A stretch of 64,000 nt of DNA from Oceanirhabdus sp942490885 (GTDB taxonomy: Bacteria > Bacillota > Clostridia > Clostridiales > Clostridiaceae), in NCBI GenBank assembly GCA_942490885.1, contig CALNYT010000002.1, positions 4,836,001 through 4,900,000 on the forward strand, in the 5' to 3' direction. The position numbers were made by a program, and so were the translations under genes. The notes beneath the pieces were generated by a model. It was not told where the DNA came from. It ran no database searches and saw only the letters and a program-made list of their open reading frames with translations. Position 1 is the stretch's first letter. Every line of letters begins with the position of its first letter. Below are positions 17,627 through 26,985 of the stretch, one piece after another.

Positions 17627-19528
17627 TTAACATAGTTTTCCATCTCCTTTTCTTAAATATATACATACTTCATTAAAAAATTCTACAATTCTATATAATT
17701 CACTTTCTTTATTACCTTTTCTCCATACTTCCTTATACTCATTCAACCATGATTCAAATAAAGTTGCAAGTTCAATATTGTCATGTATGAACTCATCTAC
17801 CTTCTCATTGTAATCCCACTCTTTAACATATAAATATAATGAATTTAATAATCCAACAGCTCTAGCGCTCAATATAAAACTTCTTATATCATCTTTAGAT
17901 TTAGCAATATTGTATAGTTTCTCTATGAACTTCTCTTCAATCTCACGTGCTGTATAATAACTGGTCTTTAGCTGTTCTTCTGATTTATTGAGCATATACT
18001 TCTCAATAAGTTCTGAACGTTCAATCAAAAGAGTAGTTTTCTTCTTTTTATTTTCAAGCCACCATACTATCTCCATGAATGATATATACTGTTGCTTTCC
18101 AAGCTCTCTCATAAGGGAAACAATCTCTCTATCTCCGAATTCACTCATTGATATTTGTTCTTCTAATATTTCAGAATTACTATCCCTATTCCAGCTCAAT
18201 ACAGCACTTAATATCATTCCAGGCTTAGATGCTACATATGCATTAACATGTCCATAATCGCCCCAATCAGTACATAGTACACCTTCTGCACCAAATTCCT
18301 TACCGTATGATACCATCTTCTCAATATTACTAAATGACCCTTCAATATCATTCATGAACCTATCCCATCCCCATACAGCAGGACATGTATAAAATCTTCG
18401 TCCACTTTCACTTAGAGTCTTAGTTGAATTATTTGTTGCCTCAGGACTATAATTCCAATTTAAACAAATTACATCTTGGTTAATTTCATCCAGCAATTCT
18501 GGATAGTTGAGTATTATATCTCCCCAGAACATAGGAGTTTTCCCATTTTTCTTAACTATTTGTATAAGCTTATTGAGAAATTCTAAATATCCCCTTCCTT
18601 TACCAACCTTTTCAACATAATCTTTACTTCTTCCTTTTCCCAGATCAAAGGTCTCATCACAGCATATATTGAACTTATCACTTGAGAATAGGGGTAAGTA
18701 ATCCTCTATCATACCTTCTATCACCTTTATGCTCTCTTCATTACTTATATCTATGGTATGGTGCCCCATTCTATCTACCCAGGAAAAAGGCTTTCCTTTA
18801 CTATTTTCTAATTCACATAAGTGTCCATAACTCTCTGAACTTAGAAGATGATAAAGATGCCCAAAGGTAGCTATCGATGGGACAAGTTCTATGTTATTCT
18901 CAATACAGTACTGATCCAATTCAAGTATTTCCTCAGGAGTAATAGTATCCTTATTTGCCCATACCTCTTCATGCCCTCTAAAAGGAAATACATGTTCAAC
19001 ATATAATTGAAAATGGTTTATTTTATATTTTGCAAGATTATCTACTATTCTCTTTAAAGTCTCAAGAGTAGGTACTTTACCACGAGTAATATCATGATAA
19101 AACCCCCTAACCTTAAATTCAGGATAATCAATAATCTCAGTACAAGTTAATCTTCCTTCTCCACTCTCAAGAATCTGCTTTAATGTTTGAATCCCATAAA
19201 ATACTCCTTTCGAATTTGCTCCTATTAGTGTAATTTTATCTTCATTAATTTCAATACAGTATGCCTCTTCTTTATTGTCTATATTCTCAAAGGACTCATA
19301 ATTATTTTCTATTTTGATTCTTATATCTCCATTAGCCCTATTTGGTAATGATTTTGTTATTGTACACTCAATCCCTAATTCTCTAAAACTATCTCTAAGA
19401 ATTTTAGTCGAACTGAACTCCTTATTTCCACAACTAGTGTCAAGTTCAATCTTCATATTACCCTTTAATAAAAATGTCCCTTTTGTTTGTTTCACACTCT
19501 TTGGTTTAGGTAAAACATTCATATACAT
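17627..19528 (-). CDS. Family 20 beta-N-acetylhexosaminidase
   Basis: About 633 residues. Begins with the GH20 N-terminal domain (VLPKPKSVKQTKGTFLLKG) and then the catalytic barrel from about residue 130 (FKVRGFYHDITRGKVPTLE). The catalytic Asp-Glu pair is in NICCDETFDLG, and the HHTID and WNYSPEATNN segments follow. It removes terminal GlcNAc or GalNAc. No signal peptide, so the substrate is intracellular, for example imported chitobiose or muropeptide-derived sugar. The ATG at 19528 has AGAGG nine bases upstream, within the end of queG; the stop of queG is four bases from this start, so they are coupled, although their functions are not obviously related. Confidence 0.9.
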   Translation of the reverse strand: MYMNVLPKPKSVKQTKGTFLLKGNMKIELDTSCGNKEFSSTKILRDSFRELGIECTITKSLPNRANGDIRIKIENNYESFENIDNKEEAYCIEINEDKITLIGANSKGVFYGIQTLKQILESGEGRLTCTEIIDYPEFKVRGFYHDITRGKVPTLETLKRIVDNLAKYKINHFQLYVEHVFPFRGHEEVWANKDTITPEEILELDQYCIENNIELVPSIATFGHLYHLLSSESYGHLCELENSKGKPFSWVDRMGHHTIDISNEESIKVIEGMIEDYLPLFSSDKFNICCDETFDLGKGRSKDYVEKVGKGRGYLEFLNKLIQIVKKNGKTPMFWGDIILNYPELLDEINQDVICLNWNYSPEATNNSTKTLSESGRRFYTCPAVWGWDRFMNDIEGSFSNIEKMVSYGKEFGAEGVLCTDWGDYGHVNAYVASKPGMILSAVLSWNRDSNSEILEEQISMSEFGDREIVSLMRELGKQQYISFMEIVWWLENKKKKTTLLIERSELIEKYMLNKSEEQLKTSYYTAREIEEKFIEKLYNIAKSKDDIRSFILSARAVGLLNSLYLYVKEWDYNEKVDEFIHDNIELATLFESWLNEYKEVWRKGNKESELYRIVEFFNEVCIYLRKGDGKLC

Positions 19529-19532
19529 CACC

Positions 19533-20450
19533 CTATTCCTCTTTAATTATCTTCATATTTCTTTCTAATATCTTTCTTCCTCTCCATGCAAAAGCTCTTT
19601 TCCCATATATCTTCTTAAACTTCTTATTTGAAAGTTCCCTTATCTCCTGTACAGTAATTTTTTTTATTAAATCATTACTGAATTCCTCGATATGTGTTTC
19701 TTCAATATTTTTATTATGATGGCATACCTCTTGGCATATGTCACATCCAAATATACTTTCACTTTTTTTAAGTATATTCTTTTCTTCCCATGTTAGTTCT
19801 TCTTTCTTCTGAGTTATATAAGATTTGCATTTTAATGGGTTTATATCATAATCCCCTTTTATAGCTTCACCTGGACAAGCCTTCACGCATCTCATACATC
19901 TTATACAACTGCTATTTTCACTGGATCTACTGTATTCCTTCAATTCTTTATTTATAAGCATATACCCAATTAAAATATAGGAACCATACTTGTCATTTAT
20001 AATATGTCCATTAATCCCCCAAAAACCTAGTCCAGCTTTATATGCAAGATACCTATCAACCAGAGGTCCTGAATCAGTAAAACTTATATATTTAAAGTCT
20101 TCTACTACCTCTCCAATTTTATCTCCCAAAAGATTCATGATATCATTTATTACGAAATGATAATCTACTCCATGTGTGTATTTTGCTAAATTAGTATCTG
20201 CAGTATTTTTTTTATAATAAGGGAACAAACATACAATAATTGACTTGCAATCCTCCATAGTAAGTCTTGGGTTTATTCGTTTTTCAATATCTTGCTCTTC
20301 AAAGCCAGTGAATTCGCCCTTTTCTTTTCTCCCCATGAGTATTTCTCTTAATTCTTCAAATTGCTCACATTTTATAACACCATATTGAGAAATATTGAGC
20401 TCATAAACTGATTTTTTTAGAATTTCATCTATAGTTAAATTATTCTTCAT
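19533..20450 (-). CDS. queG: Epoxyqueuosine reductase
   Basis: 305 residues. QueG carries out the last step of queuosine synthesis in tRNA, reducing epoxyqueuosine with cobalamin and two [4Fe-4S] clusters. The DUF1730 region includes the catalytic Asp motif (FTDSGPLVDR) and GLGFWGINGH. Cluster motifs are CIRCMRCVKACP, with a distant CDICQEVCHHN. This is the short form, without a C-terminal HEAT extension. Start ATG with a weak GAGAGTGAAG site. It leads a two-gene unit with the hexosaminidase. Confidence 0.94.
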   Translation of the reverse strand: MKNNLTIDEILKKSVYELNISQYGVIKCEQFEELREILMGRKEKGEFTGFEEQDIEKRINPRLTMEDCKSIIVCLFPYYKKNTADTNLAKYTHGVDYHFVINDIMNLLGDKIGEVVEDFKYISFTDSGPLVDRYLAYKAGLGFWGINGHIINDKYGSYILIGYMLINKELKEYSRSSENSSCIRCMRCVKACPGEAIKGDYDINPLKCKSYITQKKEELTWEEKNILKKSESIFGCDICQEVCHHNKNIEETHIEEFSNDLIKKITVQEIRELSNKKFKKIYGKRAFAWRGRKILERNMKIIKEE

Positions 20451-20565
20451 TTTTCTTCACTCTCATTCATATTCAATTACTACTTATATTCTATATTATA
20501 CCTTATTTATTGTAAAATATAGGTGTATTTTTGTATCTTACTTTTGTATTATTTACACTAAAACT

Positions 20566-20599
20566 AAAAACCGTACTGATTTCCTTCAATACGGTTTTT
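20566..20599. terminator. Bidirectional intrinsic terminator
   Basis: AAAAACCGTA and TACGGTTTTT form a 10-bp stem with T-runs on both strands. It closes the endonuclease V transcript from the right. The rest of 20451-20751 shows no gene. Confidence 0.8.
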
Positions 20600-20751
20600 A
20601 TTAATAAATACCTACTCTTTAATATGAACTTATTTTACTGTCACTAAACATATATCACCTTTATTTAGTTGTTTACCCTTTAGTGATAACTCCTTACATA
20701 TTCATTAACATTTTTTGTTTTTATGCAGTAACTTTAATTATGATTTTGCAG

Positions 20752-21456
20752 TTATCTTAACTCTCTTTTACTAATATGTGTTTCTAAATCATCTAATCTA
20801 GTTGGAATTGGTAATCTACTTTCATTATTAATTAAGCTTAGTACTATTTGTGTAGAAGTTTCTAAATCAATATAATTTCCGCATGATATAAATATAGGCT
20901 TTACATCTTTTCTTGTTCTAAGAGTTCTACCATATACTTCTGAATTTATTATAATATCAGTATATGAACCTTTTTCATTTTGGGGCATATTAAAGTCCAT
21001 TCCATCAACTCTCAAATAACTTTTTGCAACTCCTATAGTTGGCTTGTTTAAGAAAAATGATGCATGAGTAGCTATTCCCATATGATTATAATGTAAATAT
21101 CCATTACCATCAAAGATAAATATATCAGGCTCTACTATTAATTTTTTTGAAGCTTCAATAACTAGAGGTAATTCCCTAAATGCTAAAAATCCAGGTATAT
21201 ATGGTACTTTTATCTCCCCTACACTATTAACTTTTTCAACTACCTCTTTGGTGTTATAGTCAATAACAACTATGCAACATACTCCATACTGCTTATTTCC
21301 ATCTTCCCAATAAGCTAAGTCCACGCCTGCTACTAATCTAATACTATTTTCACTAAAAGTATTTATTAACATTATTTTTTTCTTTAACTGGTTTTGTATC
21401 TCAATAAAATCTAATTCCTCATAAATATTAAAATTATGAACTTCTTTTATTTCCAT
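20752..21456 (-). CDS. nfi: Endonuclease V (deoxyinosine 3' endonuclease)
   Basis: About 234 residues; cuts DNA one base 3' of deaminated adenine. Motifs in order: RLVAGVDLAYW (first catalytic Asp), YIPGFLAFRELP (Glu), FDGNGYLHYNHMGIATHAS (Asp and substrate loop) and TIGVAKSYL. The start is the ATG at 21456, eight bases after AGGAGG; a GTG nine bases earlier lies inside that site. Its ribosome site is within the last codons of the YwqK-like remnant and the two frames are one base apart, so its translation may depend on reading of that remnant. Confidence 0.95.
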   Translation of the reverse strand: MEIKEVHNFNIYEELDFIEIQNQLKKKIMLINTFSENSIRLVAGVDLAYWEDGNKQYGVCCIVVIDYNTKEVVEKVNSVGEIKVPYIPGFLAFRELPLVIEASKKLIVEPDIFIFDGNGYLHYNHMGIATHASFFLNKPTIGVAKSYLRVDGMDFNMPQNEKGSYTDIIINSEVYGRTLRTRKDVKPIFISCGNYIDLETSTQIVLSLINNESRLPIPTRLDDLETHISKRELR

Positions 21457-21457
21457 A

Positions 21458-21834
21458 TTACTCACCTCCTATAGTTCTTTTATACCGCTCTTCTTGAATA
21501 TTTCTCATCTTTATATTATCTTCAGTAGGTTTTGATTTTTCTTCAATTAATTTTCCTTTGTTGTTCCATTTCTTAAAAGTTAAGCATACCCCGTACGCAT
21601 GCCTAGCTTGTGATTTTAACATACCATTTGCATACCAAATTTTCTCATACCCATAAATTCTTCCTCTTTGCATATACTGAATACTTTTTACTTTTCCATC
21701 ATCATAAAACTCTATAAAATCTCCATGCGAAAAACCATTTTTATAATAGCAGTAATATGCTAAGTTTCCATTTGGATAAGTTTCATAGCTTAATCCAGTA
21801 AATGGATTATCTCCATCCTCTTCTGGCTTATCTA
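21458..21834 (-). pseudogene. 5'-truncated YwqK/MORN-type antitoxin remnant
   Basis: The frame is open from the junction with the Rhs fragment to the stop at 21458. It shows MORN-like units: LSYETYPNGNLAYYCYYKNG, DFIEFYDDGKVKSIQYMQ and GYEKIWYANGMLKSQAR. YwqK-family proteins commonly serve as immunity proteins of Rhs/WapA-type toxins in Firmicutes. No start codon with a ribosome site lies before the first repeat; an internal ATG at 21673 would give only 71 residues. Most likely the surviving 3' half of an orphan immunity gene fused to the Rhs fragment at the GAATTCTAG junction. Confidence 0.65.
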
Positions 21835-22890
21835 GAATTCTATCGCTACATCTTTTATTACCTTTTTACCTACTACTTTCGTAGATTTTAAAAACTTTTT
21901 TGTTTTGCTTACTTTTTTTACAGTATCATACGCTTTGTCTGCTGCTTTTAGCGCACGTCCTCCACCTGTTGCAACTGGTACGATTGCACATATTTCATCC
22001 ATTCCCAATGCTGACCAGTTTTTCCAGTCAGTTGGATCCTTTACTATATCCACAACATCCAATACTATAAATCCTATATCTGCTATTATATCTATAAAAT
22101 GCCCTGTTGGATCATAGTATGTTATTGGATTATTGTGGCAATACGTATACAAATTCAAGCTCAATGGATTGTTAATATCCCCTGTATAGGTATCTTCACT
22201 TAGGAATCGTGCTATATTTGGGTCGTACATTCTTGCCATGCAGTAATAGGTATCAGTTTGTTCGTCGTATTGGTTTCTTTCTTCTACTTTTTTACTGTTT
22301 GCAGTTTTGATTGTGTTTAATAATCTGTTCTGCTTGTTGTAATTGTAGGTTGTTTGTGTTGTTTCACCTTGATATGCTATGCTTTCTGTTTTTCGGTTTC
22401 CTGCTTTATCGTAAGTGTATTCTGTTGTTCTGTTTTCTACTAGTGTTGTATTTTCTTTTACTGTTTTTAGTCTGTTAAGCTTGTCGTAAGTATATTGCGT
22501 TGTTCCTTTGTTGTCTGTTTTCTTTATTTGATTTTTTGCTTTATCGTACTCATATGAGTAGCTGTCTATTATACTTCCGTCGGCTTTTTTATTTATTAGG
22601 GTTTTAAGAAGGTTATTCTTGTAATAAGTGTATTCTTCTTTTGATCCATCTGGATATTTTATTGTGCTTCTTGCTCCGTTGTTATAGTAGGTATATTCTG
22701 TTGTTTTGTTATCTACTGTTACTTTTGTAAGTCTTCCTGCTTTGTCATATACTTTTAATGTTTTATTTCCTTTTGGATCAGTTGCTTCTTCTCCCCAATG
22801 CCCCTTTTCAACGTTTTCTATTATATCATATTGGAAGGTTGTTGTTACTATATGAGGCACTGTTTTAGAGGTTACTCTGTTTAATTCATC
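21832..22890 (-). pseudogene. Orphan Rhs C-terminal fragment (no toxin tip)
   Basis: Homologous to the C-terminal part of Rhs gene 1. It starts inside DELNRVTSKTVPH, runs through YD repeats, then jumps from KKVEERNQ to YDEQTDTYYCMARMYD, so about 140 residues of the Rhs shell are deleted in frame. It continues through the core (YYDPTGHF) and pre-toxin region and stops at VIKDVAIEF, before any toxin. No ribosome site precedes the internal ATG. It is more diverged than the other orphan copies, so it is older. Confidence 0.85.
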
Positions 22891-22905
22891 CCTTTAGTTT
22901 CTTCA

Positions 22906-22953
22906 ATAAAAAAGAACCTAGCACAATAATTCAATGTGAATTGTATGCTAGAC
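22906..22953 (-). terminator. Terminator of the Rpn-family nuclease gene
   Basis: Minus strand GTCTAGCATACAATTCA and its imperfect complement TGAATTATTGTGCTAGG, followed by TTCTTTTTT. It lies between the nuclease gene and the orphan Rhs fragment and would stop read-through into it. Confidence 0.65.
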
Positions 22954-23003
22954 TCTAAAGTTGAATAAGTATTTCTCCCAGTGATTCTACAACTAAAGTC
23001 TTA

Positions 23004-23879
23004 TTAATTTTTTAAACTTTTAACTACCTCAATAGGTAGCCCTGTTTTAAGTGCTATTGTTTCATCATCCAATAGTCCTATTAAATTTCTAGCAATAGCT
23101 ATTTTTTCTTCTTTTCTTCCTTTTTCTTCAGCACTTTTTTCCCTAGTTAACTGATCCATAATTTCTGCCTGTCTTGCTTCATATGCCATTCTTGCCTCTT
23201 TACTTTTACTTACTCTTTGCAGAATTTCATAAGCTGCTTTAATATTTTCATTTTTTTTAGCTAACATTTCCATTCCCTCCTTTGACTTTGCATCTATAAA
23301 TTCTAGCCAATCTAAAATAGGGTCATCTGTATCTTTTAAACTCTTTACTTTCGTAAGCTTTGGTAACTCTAAAAAATGAATTTCTAAAACATCTGTTAAC
23401 TTATATCCAGTTTCATCCTCTAAAATATGAAATCTCGTGTGTATTTTATCTATTGGTATTCGCTCAAAATCAACAATGTTTATAGTTATACACTTTTTCA
23501 ATTTATCATAAGTATCCCCTGGACTTATTTGACTGTTATACATCTTTGACCAATAGAATAATGTCCTCTCTGCCATATACTCCGTAGGAAATATTTGTAT
23601 TTCTATGTCTATATGTTCATTATTTTTAGTTTTTACTCTTATATCTAAGATTCCTTTTTTATCCTCTTTGAACTCTCTTAATAACTCTGTATTCAAAAAT
23701 TCTATTTCTTCAAATTCTTCTTGTGGTAATCTTAATGCTGCACTTAAAAATGCAATTAACACATTTTTATTCTTTTCATCTCCAAAGATTAACTTAAATA
23801 CAAAATCTACTTTAGGGGACATTATAAAATCATCATCAATTCCATTACTATCTATATTAAATTTATCATTTTTATTCAT
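23004..23879 (-). CDS. Rpn-family PD-(D/E)XK nuclease / putative transposase
   Basis: 291 residues. Starts with the family hallmark SPKVDFVFKLIFGDEKNKN. The nuclease core is GILDIRVKT followed by HIDIEIQIFP, giving the D and E-x-Q of a PD-(D/E)XK site; RTLFYWSKMY and LEIHFLELPKL are also typical. The charged C-terminal tail (REKSAEEKGRKEEKIAIARNL) is the usual one. E. coli Rpn proteins promote RecA-independent recombination. It sits among recombined Rhs cassettes and has its own AGGGGAG site and terminator. Whether it acts on the cassettes is unknown. Confidence 0.9.
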   Translation of the reverse strand: MNKNDKFNIDSNGIDDDFIMSPKVDFVFKLIFGDEKNKNVLIAFLSAALRLPQEEFEEIEFLNTELLREFKEDKKGILDIRVKTKNNEHIDIEIQIFPTEYMAERTLFYWSKMYNSQISPGDTYDKLKKCITINIVDFERIPIDKIHTRFHILEDETGYKLTDVLEIHFLELPKLTKVKSLKDTDDPILDWLEFIDAKSKEGMEMLAKKNENIKAAYEILQRVSKSKEARMAYEARQAEIMDQLTREKSAEEKGRKEEKIAIARNLIGLLDDETIALKTGLPIEVVKSLKN

Positions 23880-24019
23880 AATTCTTTATTCACTCCCCTT
23901 TATTTAATCTCTACTATATAGAATTTATCCACAAAAACAAATCTCTATTCATTACAAATCTTTTTGCTTTGTTACTTTTATTATATCATATAAAGCTATT
24001 CATATTATCTTGTTTAATC

Positions 24020-24540
24020 AATATTGAATGGTGAATTGAGAACTTCAATCTGTACCAGAAATCTTAATCCTATTAAACCTTTCATTACCTTAATTTATTT
24101 TATATTCTCTTTAAAAACTCTAAAGTCATTGCCTACCGGCTGAAAATTTTTCTTTGCTTTTTGTTTATTACCTTATTTTATTGTAAATTTTACTGACTAC
24201 TGGCTCTAAAAAGCTATCGCTTTTAAACCTTTAAACCGCTTCGCTCTAAGACCTAAATCTCGCTTTAAACCTCTTAATAAACATCTGCTTCTATTTAAAC
24301 AGAAAATATCGATACCTCTGTTGTATCGATATTTCTGTTATAACTATATTTTCTTTAATCTACAGAAAAGTGAATAAGGCTGTAGAGTTTTATTAAGTAT
24401 TTTTTAATCTCATGAACTTATAATAACTTTTTTATTTTCTCTGCCACTTTCTTTCTTAGTCCTTTACTGAGTAATTATTTATTACAAAACAATTTCCATT
24501 CACAATTTGTTAATAATCCCCAAGAATCTTGACAAATATA
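24020..24540. repeat. Cassette spacer element, copy 0
   Basis: Non-coding. Shares with the 27957-28455 copy nearly its whole length, including CCAGAAATCTTAATCCTATT, AACTCTAAAGTC and GCCTACCGGC. It also has a hairpin CAGAAAATATCGATAC (24300-24315) with GTATCGATATTTCTG (24323-24337). It lies downstream of the immunity gene at 24572 in the direction of transcription. No gene in 23880-24571. Confidence 0.75.
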
Positions 24541-24571
24541 GGTTTGCCTGAATGAGTTTGCTATTAATAGA

Positions 24572-25012
24572 TTATGCGGTTTCATCATCCACTATCTTAA
24601 ACACTTGATTGCTTTTTATACCATATCCATAAATTTGACACCATGTAATATCATTACAATCAAACTCTTCATCTTCAAATTCAAATTCATCCGAATACTC
24701 ATAAATAACACATATATTAAATATTTTGTCATTCATTATAGAAACATATTTTGTTAATATTTCTTCTTCCTCTATAACAGATGCTGCAGGATAATATTTT
24801 AAATCATAAACAATAATATCCTTTCTACATTCTGCACACTTAGCAAGAACAGTTGGGTCATTATCCATAAACACCTCAAATTCTTCATTTCCACAAGTAC
24901 ATTTAACTTCATAACATAATGTAAAATTATCAAAATTATAATTGAGAAATTTATTCTCATTAGGTAATTTACGTACATATTCTTTAATATGCGATGGTCT
25001 TGGGTATAACAT
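24572..25012 (-). CDS. Putative immunity protein of orphan cassette A
   Basis: 146 residues with an AAAGGAGA site before the ATG. It has CTCGNEEF and AKCAECRKD, which look like the two Cys pairs of a small zinc ribbon, and an acidic C-terminal half (YEYSDEFEFEDEEFD). I know no named family. Its position directly downstream of the orphan toxin tip and its acidity are those of an immunity protein. Unlike the toxin fragment, it retains its own start and may still be expressed if transcribed. Confidence 0.65.
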   Translation of the reverse strand: MLYPRPSHIKEYVRKLPNENKFLNYNFDNFTLCYEVKCTCGNEEFEVFMDNDPTVLAKCAECRKDIIVYDLKYYPAASVIEEEEILTKYVSIMNDKIFNICVIYEYSDEFEFEDEEFDCNDITWCQIYGYGIKSNQVFKIVDDETA

Positions 25013-25028
25013 AAAATAATCTCCTTTT

Positions 25029-26241
25029 CTACTTTTTCAATACATATTCAGGGTATTGAAATACAAGTGATGTGTATGCATCAGTGTCAGCTTCACACAT
25101 TGAATTAAATGCATCTAACTCTCTATTTAATTCTCTAGTATTATTTAATTCATAATTAGATACATAATTAGTATTATATCTTTTACCATTTATTACATAT
25201 GAAGCATCTGGTTTCCTTCTTGATACTGTATCACCATTAACATCACGTTGAATTCTATTTTTCCTAATTGATATTGCTCCTTGACTTTCAGCCCAATCCA
25301 ATTCATTCTCTATAGCATTATTGTGTCTCACATTGTTTCTTCCATGCTCTTTCCCCCATTTTATCCTACTTCCATTTGGAAGAAAATTATCACCTTCACC
25401 CTTCCCCTTAGAAGCAAAAAGTTGTAAATTTATATTAATAAAATTATCACTTCTAACAGTATCATCAACACTAACATTCCTAACTTTTAAATCCCTACCA
25501 CCTGGCAACTTAATATGTCCGCTTTCATCAGCCATAAAGTTTTTTGCATGGTAAAGAGCATTGTCATATTGATTTTTTAAACCTGTAGCAAATTTACTTT
25601 GACTAATTTCACCAACAAAATCATTAACTTGTTTTATTGCCTTTTTTCCTGCTCTACTGTTTATAATTTTGTTTGCTCCACGTTCAAGTCCTTTACCTAT
25701 TCCTAATCCTGCTACTTCTCCTGCTGCCCTTCTTCCTGCTCCTTCTATTCCTGCATTAAGTACTTCTTTTGTAGCTACATTTCCTTTTGTAGCTTTTTGG
25801 TGTACTGAATTTGCTGTTGAGTATATTGCACCCTCTATTGCTGCATCTTTTATTACCTTTTTACCTACTACTTTCGTAGATTTCAAAAACTTTTTTGTTT
25901 TGCTTACTTTTTTTACAGTATCATACGCTTTGTCTGCTGCTTTTACCGCACGTCCTCCACCTGTTGCAACTGGCACGATTGCACATATTGCATCTGCTCC
26001 TAATGCTGCCCAGTTTTTCCAGTCAGTCGGATCCTTTACTATATCTACAACATCCCATACTATAAATCCTATATCTGCTATTATATCTATAAAATGTCCT
26101 GTTGGATCATAGTATGTTATTGGATTATTGTGGCAATACGTATACAAATTCAAACTCAATGGATCGTTAATATCTCCTGTATATGTATCTTCACTTAGGA
26201 ATCGTGATATATTTGGGTCATACATTCTTGCCATGCAGTAG
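25029..26241 (-). pseudogene. Orphan Rhs toxin C-terminus A (unclassified tip)
   Basis: Homology to Rhs gene 1 begins abruptly at YYCMARMYDPN (26241) and covers the end of the core, the pre-toxin region and NINLQLFASK. After that the sequence is unique: about 115 residues with GSRIKWGKEHGRNN, RKPDASYVINGKRYNTNY and ELNRELDAFNSM. I cannot name this toxin; the KPD followed by YVING and N-rich strand could be a nuclease site, as inference only. An ATG lies at 26234, but there is no ribosome site or promoter, so it is a silent cassette. The shared pre-toxin part is almost identical to gene 1 at base level. Confidence 0.85.
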
Positions 26242-26525
26242 CTTTTACGCTTCGCTTAATTGTGAATTGTGAGTTGAGAATTGTGAATGCAGTTTATTTC
26301 TGTCCCAGAAATCTTAATCCTATTAAACCCTTAATTATCTCAATTTATTTTATATTCTCTTTAAAAACTCTAAAGTCCTTGCCTCTCGGCTGAAAATTTT
26401 TCTTTGCTTTTTATTTATCACTTTATTTTGTTGTAAATTTTACTGACTACTCGTTCTAAAAAGCTACCGCTTTTAAATCTTTAAACCTCTTCGTTCTAAG
26501 ACCTAAATCTCGCTTTTGAACTATA
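26242..26525. repeat. Cassette spacer element, copy 1
   Basis: Starts with CTTTTACGCTTCGCTTAATT at the truncation point of orphan A. Then come GAGAATTGTGAATG-type repeats, CCAGAAATCTTAATCC, ACTCTAAAGTCCTTGCCTC and the CGGCTGAAAATTTTTCTTTG segment. It matches copies 0 and 2 over about 280 bases but lacks the ATCGATAC hairpin part. No gene in 26242-26676. Confidence 0.78.
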
Positions 26526-26582
26526 TAACCATTGATTTACTAGAATAATTTCTTTTAATAAACTTAATTTATGAACAACCTA

Positions 26583-26624
26583 CTGGGGTGTAAATTCTTC
26601 TAAATGGATAATTTTACACCCCAG
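26583..26624. terminator. 12-bp hairpin downstream of immunity gene B
   Basis: CTGGGGTGTAAA (26583-26594) and TTTACACCCCAG (26613-26624) are perfect inverted copies 18 bases apart. Neither side has a T-run, so it may be a weak or Rho-assisted terminator, or mark an old insertion. It lies about 50 bases after the immunity B stop. Confidence 0.4.
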
Positions 26625-26676
26625 ACATTATTCCAGAAAAAGGATGACTTAAGGAATTCATTTTCTGGTTGCTATG

Positions 26677-26973
26677 CTATTCATATCTCTCAACTTCTAG
26701 ATTATATACTTTTACTTTTAATTTATCTCTCATATCTTCCATCCACCAATAGGATTCATCAGTATAATAAATTGTATTAGCCCAGTATTCCTCATCTTCA
26801 TGAAATACTATATAGTTATAGTCATCATTTTTTATTATCTGCCCACTCCACTGTGAATTTATCCTATCAATTGCTTCTTCATGACTAATGTTAAATAATT
26901 CAATCATCTTATCGGCTATCTCACAGCAAAATTCATAACCTTTTTTATCAACTTCAAATTTGAAATTTATCAA
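26677..26973 (-). CDS. Putative immunity protein of orphan cassette B
   Basis: 98 residues, acidic and rich in aromatic residues (ISHEEAIDRINSQWSG, then HEDEEYWANTIYY and SYWWMED). I recall this pattern from small proteins beside Rhs toxins but cannot name the family. It starts at a TTG with GGAGAGG upstream, 12 bases after the stop of the ADP-ribosyltransferase-like tip, which is the normal immunity position. It keeps its own ribosome site although its toxin is headless. Confidence 0.65.
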   Translation of the reverse strand: MINFKFEVDKKGYEFCCEIADKMIELFNISHEEAIDRINSQWSGQIIKNDDYNYIVFHEDEEYWANTIYYTDESYWWMEDMRDKLKVKVYNLEVERYE

Positions 26974-26985
26974 TAAATTCCTCTC

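Noticed and set aside
25669..26112. Long plus-strand frames over the Rhs genes (also 29658-30101, 30331-30762, 45364-45666)
   Set aside because: They are antisense to clear YD-repeat or pre-toxin coding sequence, recur wherever that sequence is duplicated, and lack ribosome sites.
26257..26285. CRISPR-like or structured array from GAGAATTG-type repeats
   Set aside because: Units are 7-8 bases, degenerate and contiguous; they are simple repeats seen in several intergenic regions.
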